From Streptomyces sp. NBC_01571 (GTDB lineage: Bacteria > Actinomycetota > Actinomycetes > Streptomycetales > Streptomycetaceae), in contig NZ_JAPEPZ010000001.1 of assembly GCF_026339875.1 (NCBI RefSeq), positions 8,246,001 through 8,310,000 of the forward strand: DNA of 64,000 nucleotides. The letters are read 5' to 3'. Under the pieces are notes generated by a model. It was given only the letters and a program-made list of their open reading frames with translations. It was not told the DNA's origin and made no database searches. A program made the position numbers and the translations under genes. Shown in pieces: positions 1-9,505 of this stretch (within the stretch, counting starts at the first letter, position 1; the number at the start of each line of letters is the position of its first letter).

Positions 1-377
1 ACGAACCCCGCTTCCTGCACCAGACCCGCACCACCACCGCCACGGGCCTGCGCGGCACGGACGACCTCGGCGAAGCCCTGACCGGCGACGCGCTGCCCGA
101 CACCGCCCCGTGGCGCGCCCACTTCCACGTCCCGCTGCACGCGGCCCCCGCCGCACCCCTCACCTCGACCCTCCCCGTCCTCAAGGCCGCGCTGACCCGT
201 CTCGTCGGCGGCCCGCACCCGCTCACCCGGCACCTGGAGGTCGAGACCTACACCTGGCAGGCCCTCCCGCCCGAGCTGCGCCCCCGTGGCCGCGCCCAGC
301 TCGTCGACGGAATCGCCGCCGAACTCACCGTCGCGCGCGATCTGTTGACGGACCTCGGCCTCAAGGAGCTGCCGTGA
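1..377 (+). CDS. eboE: Metabolite traffic protein EboE, C-terminal part (5' end outside window)
   Basis: An open frame enters from the left edge (codons in phase with position 3) and stops at TGA 375-377, giving about 124 residues. The visible part contains the stretches HFHVPLH and HLEVETYTWQALPP, which I recognise as the C-terminal signature of EboE proteins. EboE is a TIM-barrel-like protein of the ebo locus, which moves metabolite precursors to the cell envelope or periplasm in cyanobacteria and other bacteria. The stop overlaps the GTG of the next gene by the GTGA arrangement, so the two are translationally coupled. The assignment rests on recalled family sequence, not on a search. Confidence 0.75.
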   Translation, partial: EPRFLHQTRTTTATGLRGTDDLGEALTGDALPDTAPWRAHFHVPLHAAPAAPLTSTLPVLKAALTRLVGGPHPLTRHLEVETYTWQALPPELRPRGRAQLVDGIAAELTVARDLLTDLGLKELP

Positions 378-1774
378 CCCACCCCTCGCGCGAGCGTTCC
401 GGGCCCACCCCCCTCCTCGTCCTCGACGTCGTCGGCCTCACGCCCCGTCTGCTCGACCACATGCCCCGCCTCAAAGCGCTCGGCCGCTCCGGTTTCCGCG
501 CCCCGCTCGGCACCGTCCTGCCCGCCGTCACCTGCGCCGCCCAGTCCACCTTCCTCACCGGCACCCACCCCGGCGAGCACGGCATCGTCGGCAACGGCTG
601 GTACTTCCGCGAACTCGGCGACGTACTCCTGTGGCGGCAGCACAACGGCCTGGTGTCCGGCGACAAGCTGTGGGACGCCGCCCGCCGCGCGCACCCCGGC
701 TACACGGTCGCCAACATCTGCTGGTGGTACGCCATGGGCGCCGACACCGACATCACCGTCACTCCCCGTCCCGTCTACTACGCCGACGGCCGCAAGGAAC
801 CCGACTGCTACACCCGGCCCCCGGCCCTGCACGACGAACTCACCGGGAAACTCGGCACGTTCCCCCTCTTCCACTTCTGGGGCCCCGGCGCCGACCTCGT
901 CTCCAGCCGCTGGATCATCGACGCCACCCGGCACATCAACCGCACCCGCCGTCCGGACCTGACCCTCTGCTACCTCCCTCACCTCGACTACGACCTGCAG
1001 CGCTTCGGCCCCGACGACCCACGCTCCCACCGCGCGGCCGCAGACCTCGACGCGGCCATGGCACCTCTTCTCGACGAAGCCGAGGCGGAAGGCCGCACCG
1101 TCGTCGCGCTCTCCGAGTACGGCATCACCCGCGTGGACCGTCCCGTCGACATCAACCGCGCCCTGCGCCGCGCCGGCCTGCTCGACGTGCACACGCAGGA
1201 CGGCATGGAGTACCTCGATCCGATGGCCTCCCGTGCCTTCGCGGTCGCCGACCACCAGATCGCCCATGTCTACGTGCGACGCCCCGAGGACCTGGAGGCC
1301 ACCAGGGCCGCGCTGGCCGGCCTGCCCGGCATCGAGCGGCTCCTCGACGACGAGGGCAAGAAGGCCCACCACCTCGACCACCCGCGCTCCGGCGAACTCG
1401 TCGCCGTCGCCGAACCGGACGCCTGGTTCACGTACTACTACTGGCTCGACGACGCCCGCGCCCCCGACTTCGCGCGGCTCGTCGAGATCCACCGCAAACC
1501 CGGCTACGACCCGGCCGAACTGTTCATGGACCCCCTCGACCCCTACGTCAAGGTGAAGGCCGCCACGGCGCTGGCCCGCAAGAAACTCGGGATGCGCTAC
1601 CGCATGGCGGTCGTGCCCCTCGATCCCTCGGCTCTTCGCGGCAGCCACGGCCGCCTTCCCGCGAGCGACGACGAAGGTCCGCTCCTCATCTGCTCCACCC
1701 CCCGCACCGGCACCGGCCGCATCGCGGCCACCGAAGTGAAATCCCTGCTGCTCGGCCTGGCCGGTCTCGCGTGA
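374..1774 (+). CDS. Alkaline phosphatase/nucleotide pyrophosphatase superfamily protein of the ebo locus
   Basis: This 466-residue protein belongs to the phosphodiesterase/nucleotide pyrophosphatase branch of the alkaline phosphatase superfamily. LLVLDVVGLTP (Asp18) supplies the first metal ligand, PAVTCAAQSTFLTGTHPGEHG near residues 50-70 carries the threonine nucleophile region, and later HLDYD and SEYG segments fit the remaining metal sites. No signal peptide is seen, so it is probably cytoplasmic. GTG 374 is chosen because it overlaps the eboE stop; the frame is open further upstream but that stretch lies inside eboE. In many actinobacteria such a gene accompanies eboE, so it may hydrolyse a phosphorylated or nucleotide-linked precursor. 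The substrate is unknown. Confidence 0.85.
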   Translation: MTHPSRERSGPTPLLVLDVVGLTPRLLDHMPRLKALGRSGFRAPLGTVLPAVTCAAQSTFLTGTHPGEHGIVGNGWYFRELGDVLLWRQHNGLVSGDKLWDAARRAHPGYTVANICWWYAMGADTDITVTPRPVYYADGRKEPDCYTRPPALHDELTGKLGTFPLFHFWGPGADLVSSRWIIDATRHINRTRRPDLTLCYLPHLDYDLQRFGPDDPRSHRAAADLDAAMAPLLDEAEAEGRTVVALSEYGITRVDRPVDINRALRRAGLLDVHTQDGMEYLDPMASRAFAVADHQIAHVYVRRPEDLEATRAALAGLPGIERLLDDEGKKAHHLDHPRSGELVAVAEPDAWFTYYYWLDDARAPDFARLVEIHRKPGYDPAELFMDPLDPYVKVKAATALARKKLGMRYRMAVVPLDPSALRGSHGRLPASDDEGPLLICSTPRTGTGRIAATEVKSLLLGLAGLA

Positions 1775-1862
1775 CGCGGCCGGACGAGCGACCACGGAAA
1801 GTGAAACACGCGCCACTGACAACGCCCCGGCACCGCTGAACACCGACCCGAAAGAGAGAACC

Positions 1863-3047
1863 GTGACCGCGTTCAACGACGAACCCGTGCGCAACGACGA
1901 ACCCGCGACCGGCGAAGCCCTGCGTCGCACGCTCGGAGTCGGCCGCCGCCGCTTCCTCAGCACCTGCACCGCCGCCGCGACCGCGGCGATCGCCGCACCT
2001 GTCCTCGGCGCCTCCCCCGCCCTCGCCCACGACCGGGGCAGAGGCCACGACCACGGCCACGGCGGTGACGTCCTCGTCCCCGCGAACCGGCGCGGCATCA
2101 TCCTCTACACCGTCCGTGACGCGACGGGCCGTGACCCGCTCTCCACCGACCTGCCCTCCGGCTTCCTCGAGGTCTTCAAGCAGCTCTCGCGCTACGGCTA
2201 CCGGCAGGTGGAGTTCGCCGGATACGGCCAGCACGCCAACGCCCCCGGCGGAGCCGACCTCGAGTCCGTGGCGGGCGCCAGACTGCTGCGCTCCTGGCTC
2301 GACGACCACGGACTGCGGGCCCAGGGCAACCACGGCTTCATACCGTCGTCCTGGCCCCTCACCACACCCGACCTGGACACCTTCAAGAAGCACCTGGAGA
2401 TCGCCAACATCCTCGGCATGGCGCACGTGGGCACCGGTGGCGACCCCACCGGCAGCGTCTACCGCGCCGACTGGGACGTCGCCGCCGACAAGTGGAACGC
2501 GCTCGGCGGGATCGCCCGGCGCGCCGGCCTCAAGCTGTACACCCACAACCACGACGCGGCGTACGGCTTCCTGCTCGACGGGGGCCCGCTGGACGACCAG
2601 GGCCGGCCGACCCGCAGTTCGGGCATCCGCAAACTGGAGTACTTCCTGAAGGTCACCGACCCGAAGGTCGTCTGGCTGGAGATGGACGTCTTCTGGGCGC
2701 ACGTGGCCCAGTACAAGTTCCACACGTACACCGCCCACGACGGCTCCACCCGGGAGAAGATCTTCGACCCCGCGGGGCTCGTCGTCCGCAACAACAAGCG
2801 CTACCCGCTCTTCCACGCCAAGGACGGCAGCGTCAACACCACCAACGGCATGGGCTACGACATGGTGCCGTTCGGTACCGGCGTCATCGACTACACCACG
2901 TTCTTCTCCCGTGTCGGCGACCGGACTTACCACAACCCGATGGTCGAGCAGGACAACGCCCCGAGTGCCACCGACCCCGGGCAGTCGCTCCAGCACGCGA
3001 GGATCGGTTACGACCACCTCGCCGCTCTCCGCGAGAAGTGCCACTAG
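1863..3047 (+). CDS. Tat-exported sugar phosphate isomerase/epimerase-like TIM-barrel protein
   Basis: The 394-residue product starts at GTG 1863, behind a purine-rich AGAGAGA stretch. It carries a twin-arginine signal: GRRRFLS at residues 27-33, an alanine-rich hydrophobic segment, and a likely cleavage site after SPALA at about residue 55. A His/Asp-rich linker (HDRGRGHDHGHGGD) follows. The mature part is an AP-endonuclease-2-like TIM barrel with metal-ligand-type segments EFAGYG, THNHDAAYGF, WLEMDVFW and FHAKDG. Such proteins are annotated as sugar phosphate isomerases/epimerases, and the exported members often act on extracytoplasmic sugars. It lies 88 bp after the ebo-locus gene in the same direction, so it may belong to the same unit. 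The histidine-rich linker could bind metal (inference). Confidence 0.85.
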   Translation: MTAFNDEPVRNDEPATGEALRRTLGVGRRRFLSTCTAAATAAIAAPVLGASPALAHDRGRGHDHGHGGDVLVPANRRGIILYTVRDATGRDPLSTDLPSGFLEVFKQLSRYGYRQVEFAGYGQHANAPGGADLESVAGARLLRSWLDDHGLRAQGNHGFIPSSWPLTTPDLDTFKKHLEIANILGMAHVGTGGDPTGSVYRADWDVAADKWNALGGIARRAGLKLYTHNHDAAYGFLLDGGPLDDQGRPTRSSGIRKLEYFLKVTDPKVVWLEMDVFWAHVAQYKFHTYTAHDGSTREKIFDPAGLVVRNNKRYPLFHAKDGSVNTTNGMGYDMVPFGTGVIDYTTFFSRVGDRTYHNPMVEQDNAPSATDPGQSLQHARIGYDHLAALREKCH

Positions 3048-3062
3048 ATCCGCGGCGCCACG

Positions 3063-3107
3063 TCAGGCGGCCCTCCCCACACGTGTCACGTGGGGAGGGC
3101 CGCCTGA
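3063..3107. terminator. Bidirectional hairpin terminator between convergent genes
   Basis: A perfect 18-bp inverted repeat (arms 3063-3080 and 3090-3107) with a 9-nt loop lies between the stop of the exported isomerase and the stop of the convergent OFA transporter. It lacks a long U tract, which is usual in Streptomyces. Confidence 0.85.
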
Positions 3108-3157
3108 TGTCCGTGCAACCGTGGGCGTTCCGTGCTGTTCTGCTCCGTCCCGCCCTG

Positions 3158-4564
3158 TCAGCCGGCCGGCTGCGGCCGCGGAGCCCCGCCCAACTCGCCG
3201 TCGCGTCCCGGCTGTTTCAGCAGCAGCGCGATCGCCGCGGCCGCCATCGAGATGCCGCCGGCCAGCGCGTACGCGCCGTTGTAGCCCCAGGCGGCGACCA
3301 CCATCGAGCCGAGACCGCCGCCGAACAGACCGCTGACCAGCTTGCCGCTGTACACCAGCCCGTAGTTGGTGGCGTTGTAGTTCTCGCCGAAGTAGTCCGG
3401 GGTCAGGGCCGCGAACATCGGGTAGAAGGCCCCGCCGCCGAACCCGGAGAGGAAGGCGAAGAACAGGAAGAGCCACTCGCTCTTGACGTCCCCGGCCCAG
3501 ATCACGCCGAACTGCGCGAGCCCCAGGACGACGATGACGAACACCAGGGTCAGTTTGCGTCCCCAGGTGTCGGACAGCCAGCCCACCACGGCGCGGCCGA
3601 TCCCGTTGATGACGGCCATGATGCCCATGGAGGACGCCGCCACCAGGGGACCGAAGCCCACCTCCTTGGCGAAGTCGACCTGGAAGGAGATCCCGAAGAT
3701 GGACACGCCCGCGGTCATCACGAGGGTGACCCACATCAGGGGGAGCACGCCCGTCCTGACGGCCTCCTTCGGGGTGTACTGCTTCACCGCGGGCGGGTTC
3801 TTGGCGAGACTGGCCGCGGTCTTGGTGTCGCCGCCGTGGGTCAGCGGGTCGATGTCCGCCGGCCACCAGTTCTTCGGCGGGTCCTTGAAGAAGAACGCGC
3901 AGGACAGCACGACGATCATCACGTAGCACCCGATGAGGTCCAGGACGCGATGGTAGTTCCCGGTGTCGAACGCGTAGTTGAAGATGAAGATGAAGGGCAG
4001 GGAGCCGTAGGCGAATCCGCCGTTGACGAAGCCCGTCCTGGCGCCCCGCCGTTCGGGGAACCACTTGCCGACCATGTTGATGCAGGTCGCGTACACCAGG
4101 CCGGAGCCGAGGCCGCCGATGACGCCGAAGCCCAGGATGGCCAGCAGCACGTTGCTCAGGTGCGACAGGGCGAGGAAGCCGAGTACGCACATGACCGCGC
4201 CGACGTACATGGCCCGGCGGGCGGTGAGGATGCCCTTCTCCCGCATCCAGCCCGCAGGGAAGGCTATGCCGGCCTGGAAGAAGACCCAGACGCTCAGGAT
4301 CCAGAAGGTGTTGCTCTGCGTCCAGCCGTGCGCGTGGGACAGGGTGTCCTCCGCGGAGCCGTACGCGTACTCGAAGACGCTGATGGCCATCATGGCGATC
4401 CACGGCAGGTACACCATGAACTTGCGTGAGTGGCCCAGGATGTCCCGGTCCGTCTCGCCGATCCGGTAGACACGGCCCCGGGTGTCGGTGACTTCGCGGT
4501 ACGAGCGGTTCGGGGCGCCGGTTCCGGCCGACGCGCCCTCGGTGGCGATGGGGTCCGCCGTCAT
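3158..4564 (-). CDS. OFA-family MFS transporter (oxalate/formate antiporter type), copy 1
   Basis: This 468-residue protein has about 12 hydrophobic segments typical of the major facilitator superfamily. The stretches VYATCINMVGKWFPERRGARTG and GGAFYPMFAALTPDYFGENYN are hallmarks of the OFA (oxalate:formate antiporter) group, which exchanges small carboxylates at the cytoplasmic membrane. The N-terminus (YREVTDTRGRVYRIGETDRD) is nearly identical in design to that of the next gene upstream, so the two are tandem paralogs separated by one base. Its position beside formyl-CoA transferase and oxalyl-CoA decarboxylase-like genes supports import of oxalate and/or export of formate. The exact substrate is not proven. 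Confidence 0.88.
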   Translation of the reverse strand: MTADPIATEGASAGTGAPNRSYREVTDTRGRVYRIGETDRDILGHSRKFMVYLPWIAMMAISVFEYAYGSAEDTLSHAHGWTQSNTFWILSVWVFFQAGIAFPAGWMREKGILTARRAMYVGAVMCVLGFLALSHLSNVLLAILGFGVIGGLGSGLVYATCINMVGKWFPERRGARTGFVNGGFAYGSLPFIFIFNYAFDTGNYHRVLDLIGCYVMIVVLSCAFFFKDPPKNWWPADIDPLTHGGDTKTAASLAKNPPAVKQYTPKEAVRTGVLPLMWVTLVMTAGVSIFGISFQVDFAKEVGFGPLVAASSMGIMAVINGIGRAVVGWLSDTWGRKLTLVFVIVVLGLAQFGVIWAGDVKSEWLFLFFAFLSGFGGGAFYPMFAALTPDYFGENYNATNYGLVYSGKLVSGLFGGGLGSMVVAAWGYNGAYALAGGISMAAAAIALLLKQPGRDGELGGAPRPQPAG

Positions 4565-4565
4565 G

Positions 4566-5954
4566 TCACGCCATCTCCTCGCCGAGCGGTTGCGGGTTGG
4601 GGACGATGCTCCGGGCCTTGGGGGAGCCCGGGGATTTCAGGAACAGCGCCAGTACGGCGGAGGCCAGGCCGATGGAGCCCGCGAGCACGAAGGCGCCGTG
4701 GTAGTCCCACGCGCCGACGACGACCGCCCCCATGCCGGAGCCCACCAGGCCCGAGATCAGCTTCGAGCTGTAGACCATCCCGTAGTTGGAGGCGTTGTTG
4801 TTCTCGCCGAAGTAGTCCGCCGTCATGGCCGCGAAGAGCGGGAAGATCGCCCCGCCGCCGAAACCGGAGACCATGGAGCAGAACAGGAAGAACGGCATGC
4901 TGCCCATCTGGCCCGAGACCAGCACGCCGAACTGCGCGGAGCCCAGCACCAGACAGACGATGATCAGTGTGTTGCGGCGCCCGAAGCGGTCGGATATCCA
5001 GCCGATCACCCCGCGCCCGGTGCCGTTGACGATCGCCTTCAGGGACATCGCGGTGGCCACGATCCCGCCCGCGAAGCCCATGTCCTTGCCGAACGGAACC
5101 TGGAAGGCGATGCCGAAGATGTTGATGCCCGCGGTGCACAGCAGGCAGAACCACATCATCCACAGGACGGGTGTGCGGGCGGCCTCCCTCGGGGTGTACT
5201 GCTTCACCGCCGGCGGGTTCTTCTCCAGTGCCCGCCGGATCCTGGGATCGGACGACACCTTCAGCGGGTCCACGTGCGGAGGCCACCAGCCCTTGGGCGG
5301 GTCCTTGAAGAACCAGCCCGCGAACGCGACCACCGAGCAGCAGACCAGGCCCACCATCACCAGGACGGTCCGGTAGTTGCCCAGGTCCATGTACGAGGTG
5401 AACAGGAAGACGAAGGGCACCGAGCCATAGGCGAAACCGCCGTTGACCAGGCCGGTCTTGCCGCCCTTGCGCTCCGGGTACCACTTGCCGACCATGTTCA
5501 CGCAGGTCGCGTAGACGAGGCCGGCGCCGATGCCGCTGAACATCCCGAAGCCGAGGTACGCGACACTCACGTGCGGTGCGAACGCCAGCGAGAGATAGCC
5601 CAGCACCGTGCCCAGCGCGCCGAGCATCATGGCGTACCGCGCGGGCAGCCGTCCGCTCTCGCGCAGTCGCCCGGCCGGGAAGGCCACGGCCGCCTGGAAG
5701 AAGATCCAGACGCCCATCAGCCAGAAGATGTGCCCACTGCTCCACAGGTGGGCGTCGTGCAGGGTGTCCTCGGCGGAGGTGAACGCGTACTCCGAGGAAC
5801 TGATGCCCAGCATCCCCATCCAGGGGAAGAGCACCATGGTCCAGCGTGGTCGCCCCATGATGTCCCGGTCGGTCTCACCGATGCGGTACAGGCGGCCGTT
5901 GCGATCCGTCACCTCCCTGTAGGGGACGGATGTCGATAGGTCGGTGGTCGTCAT
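4566..5954 (-). CDS. OFA-family MFS transporter (oxalate/formate antiporter type), copy 2
   Basis: The 462-residue product is a 12-TM major facilitator protein of the OFA family, paralogous to the following gene. It shares the N-terminal YREVTDRNGRLYRIGETDRD block, the NMVGKWYPERKGGKTGLVNG loop and the GGGAIFPLFAAMTADYFGENNN segment. ATG 5954 is the likely start. The upstream gap of 124 bp to the acyl-CoA ligase contains no obvious terminator, so it may be read from the same transcript. Two transporters could separate oxalate uptake from formate release, or have different affinities (inference). Confidence 0.88.
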   Translation of the reverse strand: MTTTDLSTSVPYREVTDRNGRLYRIGETDRDIMGRPRWTMVLFPWMGMLGISSSEYAFTSAEDTLHDAHLWSSGHIFWLMGVWIFFQAAVAFPAGRLRESGRLPARYAMMLGALGTVLGYLSLAFAPHVSVAYLGFGMFSGIGAGLVYATCVNMVGKWYPERKGGKTGLVNGGFAYGSVPFVFLFTSYMDLGNYRTVLVMVGLVCCSVVAFAGWFFKDPPKGWWPPHVDPLKVSSDPRIRRALEKNPPAVKQYTPREAARTPVLWMMWFCLLCTAGINIFGIAFQVPFGKDMGFAGGIVATAMSLKAIVNGTGRGVIGWISDRFGRRNTLIIVCLVLGSAQFGVLVSGQMGSMPFFLFCSMVSGFGGGAIFPLFAAMTADYFGENNNASNYGMVYSSKLISGLVGSGMGAVVVGAWDYHGAFVLAGSIGLASAVLALFLKSPGSPKARSIVPNPQPLGEEMA

Positions 5955-6078
5955 GTCGGTTCAGCACCCCTTGCGTCGAAAGATCTGGCCAGCGCCCCCT
6001 GTCCAAATGCCTTTCGTGTGCGCACGGGTCCTGGGGGCGGCCGACGCGCACCGTCGGCCGCTCCCGCCCTGGTTCACC

Positions 6079-8223
6079 TCATGAACCGCCCCCCAACAGG
6101 CCGGCCGCGCGCGCCCAGCGGTACTTGGCGCCCAGGACCGCCACCGGCGTCTCCGTCGTGTACGGGTACGCCACGACCCCGCGCTCGTACAGGTACTGGC
6201 AGGCCTCCTCGACCTCGACGTCACCCGCGAGCGACGCCACCACCGGCTTCTCGACGCCCCGCTCCCGGAACTCGGCCACCACGCGCGCGGTGAGCTCGGC
6301 GAAGACCATGGGAGGGGTGACGATGGTGTGCCAGTAGCCGAGGACGAGGGCGTGGACGCGCGGATCCTCCAGGCCCAGCCGGATCGTCGCCTCGTACGTC
6401 GACGGCGGCTCGCCGCCCGTGATGTCGACCGGGTTGCCCGCGGCTCCGAAGGGCGGGATGAACGCCCTGAAGGACGCGTCCAGGTCCGGCGGTATCTCCA
6501 TCAGGGTCAGGCCGTTGTCCATCACGGCGTCGGAGAGGAGGACGCCGCTGCCGCCCGCGCCCGTGATGATCACGACGTTGTCGCCCCGGGGAGCCGGCAG
6601 CACCGGCAGTCCGCGCGCGTACTCCAGCATGTCGCGCAGCCCGGGAGCCCTGATGACGCCGGCCTGTTTCAGGATGTCCTCGTACACGGCGTCGTCGCCC
6701 GCGAGCGCGCCCGTGTGCGAACCGGCGGCCTTCGCCCCGGCGGCGGTACGGCCCGCCTTCAGGACCACGACCGGTTTCTTGGGGACCGTCGCGCGAGCGG
6801 CCTCGACGAAGGCGCGGCCGTCCTTGAGGTCCTCCAGGTGCATCGCGATGCACTCGGTGTGCGGGTCCTCGCCGAACCAGGTCAGCAGGTCGTCCTCGTC
6901 CAGGTCCGACTTGTTGCCGAGCCCGACGATCGCGGAGACGCCCGTCTTTGTGGTGCGCGCGAAGCCCAGGATGGCCATGCCGATGCCGCCGGACTGCGAG
7001 GTCAGCGCGACACCGCCCTTGACGTCGTACGGCGTGCAGAACGTGGCGCAGAGGTCCTGCCACGTCGAGTAGTAGCCGTAGATGTTCGGCCCGAGCAGCC
7101 GGATGTTGTGCCGCTCGGCGATCGCCACGATCTCGTCCTGGAGCGCCTGCTCACCGGTCTCCGCGAATCCGGAGGGGATCAGTACCGCGTTGGGGACGCC
7201 CTTGCGTCCCACCTCCTCCAGGGCCGAGGCCACGAACTTGGCGGGGATCGCGAAGACCGCCACATCCACCTCACCGGGAACGTCCGTGACACTCTTGTAC
7301 GCCTTGCGGCCCAGGATGTCGTCGGCCTTGGGGTTCACCGGGTGGATCTCGCCGGCGAAGCCGCCGTCGACGAGGTTGCGCATCACCGAGTTCCCGATCT
7401 TGCCCTGCTCGTTGGAGGCGCCGATCACGGCCACCGAGGAGGGCTGCATCAGCCGGCGCATCGAGGTGAGGATCTCCTCGCGGGTGTACTTGCGCCGCTC
7501 CTTGGGGAGCGACTCGGCGAGGATCACCCGGATGTCCGCGGCGACGGCGCCCTCCGGCGTGGCGATCACCGGGTTGAGGTCGACCTCGGCTATCTCCGGG
7601 AAGTCCGCGACGAGTTCGGAGACCCGGCGGATCTGTTCGGCGATCGCCCACCGGTCCACCGGCGGCGCGCCGCGCACCCCGCGCAGGATCTCGGCCGCCC
7701 GGATCGAGTCCAGCATCGACAGCGCCTCGTCGGCGTCCACGGGGGCGAGCCGGAAGGTGACGTCCTTGAGGACCTCGACCAGGACGCCGCCGAGCCCGAA
7801 CGCCACCACCTTCCCGAAGGTCGGGTCGGTCACCGCGCCGACGATGACCTCCTGCCCCTGGGGGAGCAGTTCCTGCACCTGGACGCCCTCGATGCGGGCC
7901 CGCGGGTCGTACGCCTTCGCGTTCTCGACGATCCGGTGGAAGGCCGCGCGCACGTCCGTCGCGCCCTCCACCCCGACGACGACACCGCCGGCATCCGTCT
8001 TGTGCAGGATGTCCGGGGAGACGATCTTCATCACGACGGGGCCGCCGAAGCGCGCCGCGTACGCCACCGCCTCGTCGACGTCCCTCGCCAGTTCCTCGCC
8101 CGGTACGGCGATCGCGTACGCGTCGGCGATCACCTTGCCCTCGGGCGCGGTGAGCGCGCCGCGTCCCTCGGCCCGTACGGCGTCGAGGAGCGCACGCACC
8201 CTCAGCACCCGGTCTTCGGCCAT
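6079..8223 (-). CDS. NDP-forming acyl-CoA ligase (acetate-CoA ligase family), single-chain
   Basis: This roughly 714-residue protein fuses the two halves of an ADP-forming acyl-CoA synthetase. An ATP-grasp domain (residues about 10-235; KIVSPDILHKTDAGGV, FGLGGVLVEVLKD, EVDLNPV) is followed by a CoA-binding Rossmann domain (SVAVIGASNEQGKIGN, about 260) and a ligase domain. The ligase domain carries the phospho-histidine motif GSHTGALAG. The ATP-grasp-first order is permuted relative to many family members. ATG 8221-8223 and GTG 8224-8226 both lie against the preceding stop (8227-8229), so translation is coupled to the CoA transferase gene. In an oxalate locus it could activate oxalate or another dicarboxylate to its CoA ester at the cost of NTP. 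The substrate is inferred from context only. Confidence 0.85.
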   Translation of the reverse strand: MAEDRVLRVRALLDAVRAEGRGALTAPEGKVIADAYAIAVPGEELARDVDEAVAYAARFGGPVVMKIVSPDILHKTDAGGVVVGVEGATDVRAAFHRIVENAKAYDPRARIEGVQVQELLPQGQEVIVGAVTDPTFGKVVAFGLGGVLVEVLKDVTFRLAPVDADEALSMLDSIRAAEILRGVRGAPPVDRWAIAEQIRRVSELVADFPEIAEVDLNPVIATPEGAVAADIRVILAESLPKERRKYTREEILTSMRRLMQPSSVAVIGASNEQGKIGNSVMRNLVDGGFAGEIHPVNPKADDILGRKAYKSVTDVPGEVDVAVFAIPAKFVASALEEVGRKGVPNAVLIPSGFAETGEQALQDEIVAIAERHNIRLLGPNIYGYYSTWQDLCATFCTPYDVKGGVALTSQSGGIGMAILGFARTTKTGVSAIVGLGNKSDLDEDDLLTWFGEDPHTECIAMHLEDLKDGRAFVEAARATVPKKPVVVLKAGRTAAGAKAAGSHTGALAGDDAVYEDILKQAGVIRAPGLRDMLEYARGLPVLPAPRGDNVVIITGAGGSGVLLSDAVMDNGLTLMEIPPDLDASFRAFIPPFGAAGNPVDITGGEPPSTYEATIRLGLEDPRVHALVLGYWHTIVTPPMVFAELTARVVAEFRERGVEKPVVASLAGDVEVEEACQYLYERGVVAYPYTTETPVAVLGAKYRWARAAGLLGGGS

Positions 8224-8226
8224 CAC

Positions 8227-9495
8227 TCAGATCACTCCGTTCGACTTGAGCAGGCGCAGTTCCTCGTCGCCGAGGCCGAGCTCGCCGATGTAGACCTCTT
8301 CGTTGTGCTCGCCGAGCAGGGGTGAACTGGTCACGTCCACGGGGGAGTCGGAGAGCTTCAGCGGACTTCCGACCGTCACGAACTCGCCCCGCTCGGGGTG
8401 CGGCACGGTCACGACCATCTCGTTGGCGACCAGGGATTCGTCCTCGACGATCTCCTTGGTGGACAGGATCGGGCCGCAGGGGATGTTGTGGGCGTTGAGC
8501 TTCTCCAGCACCTCCCACTTGGGGAGGGTGGCCGACCACTCCTCGATGAGCTGGAACATCTTGGTGAGCTGGGGCAGCCGGGCCTCCGGGGTGGCCCACT
8601 CGGGGTCGTCCGCCAGCTCCGGCCGCCCGATCAGCTCGGTGATCGGCTTCCAGCCGACCGGCTGCACGATGACGTACACGTAGTCGTTGGGTCCGCCCGG
8701 CGCGCACTTGACCGCCCAGCCGGGCTGACCGCCGCCGGACGCGTTGCCGGACCGGGGCACCTCGTCGCCGAAGTCCTCGTTGGGATATTCGGCCAGCGGC
8801 CCGCGCGCCAGGCGCTGCTGGTCCCGGAGCTTGACCCGGCAGAGGTTGAGCACCGCGTGCTGCATCGCCACGTTCACGCGCTGCCCGCGTCCCGTGCTCT
8901 CCCGCTGGAACAGGGCGGCGAGGATGCCCGCGACCGCGTGGACACCGGTGCCCGAGTCGCCGATCTGCGCGCCCGTCGCCAGTGGCGGCCCGTCCTCGAA
9001 GCCGGTGGTCGACATCGACCCGCCCATGGCCTGCGCGACGACCTCGTACGCCTTGAAGTTGGTGTACGGGCCGTCCCCGAAGCCCTTGATGGAGGCGTAG
9101 ACGATCCGGGGGTTGATCTCCTGGATGCGGTCCCAGGTGAAGCCCATGCGGTCGACGGCGCCCGGCCCGAAGTTCTCGACCATGACGTCGGAGCGCCGGA
9201 TCAGTTCGGTGAGGATCTCCTTGCCGCGCTCGGTCTTGGTGTTGAGGGTGATGCTGCGCTTGTTGCAGTTGAGCATCGTGAAGTAGAGGGAGTCGACGTC
9301 CGGGAGGTCGCGCAGCTGCCCCCGCGTGATGTCGCCGGTCGGCGCCTCCAGCTTGACGACGTCCGCGCCGAGCCAGGCGAGCAGCTGGGTGGCGGAGGGG
9401 CCGGACTGGACGTGCGTCATGTCGAGGACGCGGATTCCTTCGAGAGCCTTGGCCGACGTTCCCGGGCTCGGGGTCGTCGCGGTCGTCGGTGTCAT
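8227..9495 (-). CDS. frc: Formyl-CoA transferase (CoA transferase family III)
   Basis: The 422-residue product matches class III CoA transferases: it begins [33 protein letters not shown] after a 15-20 residue tail. The catalytic aspartate lies in [10 protein letters not shown] (about Asp180), and the flexible glycine loop appears as ASGGGQPG, close to the GGGGQPG loop of characterised formyl-CoA transferases. The enzyme would move CoA from formyl-CoA to oxalate, giving formate and oxalyl-CoA. ATG 9495 is preferred because GAGGTG lies 8 bases upstream; GTG 9504 is also in frame. It sits one gene downstream of the decarboxylase-like gene and is coupled to the acyl-CoA ligase. A different CoA acceptor is possible. 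Confidence 0.85.
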   Translation of the reverse strand: MTPTTATTPSPGTSAKALEGIRVLDMTHVQSGPSATQLLAWLGADVVKLEAPTGDITRGQLRDLPDVDSLYFTMLNCNKRSITLNTKTERGKEILTELIRRSDVMVENFGPGAVDRMGFTWDRIQEINPRIVYASIKGFGDGPYTNFKAYEVVAQAMGGSMSTTGFEDGPPLATGAQIGDSGTGVHAVAGILAALFQRESTGRGQRVNVAMQHAVLNLCRVKLRDQQRLARGPLAEYPNEDFGDEVPRSGNASGGGQPGWAVKCAPGGPNDYVYVIVQPVGWKPITELIGRPELADDPEWATPEARLPQLTKMFQLIEEWSATLPKWEVLEKLNAHNIPCGPILSTKEIVEDESLVANEMVVTVPHPERGEFVTVGSPLKLSDSPVDVTSSPLLGEHNEEVYIGELGLGDEELRLLKSNGVI

Positions 9496-9505
9496 CGGGG
9501 GCACC

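Noticed and set aside
248..3044. Long minus-strand open frames opposite the ebo-locus and isomerase genes
   Set aside because: They are Gly/Val/Arg/Glu-rich shadows with no domain and lie opposite genes with clear motifs and start signals; high G+C removes stops in the complementary frames.
2492..4429. 645-codon plus-strand frame over two genes
   Set aside because: It crosses a strong terminator hairpin, lies antisense to the OFA transporter and shows only Arg/Pro/Gln/His-rich shadow sequence.
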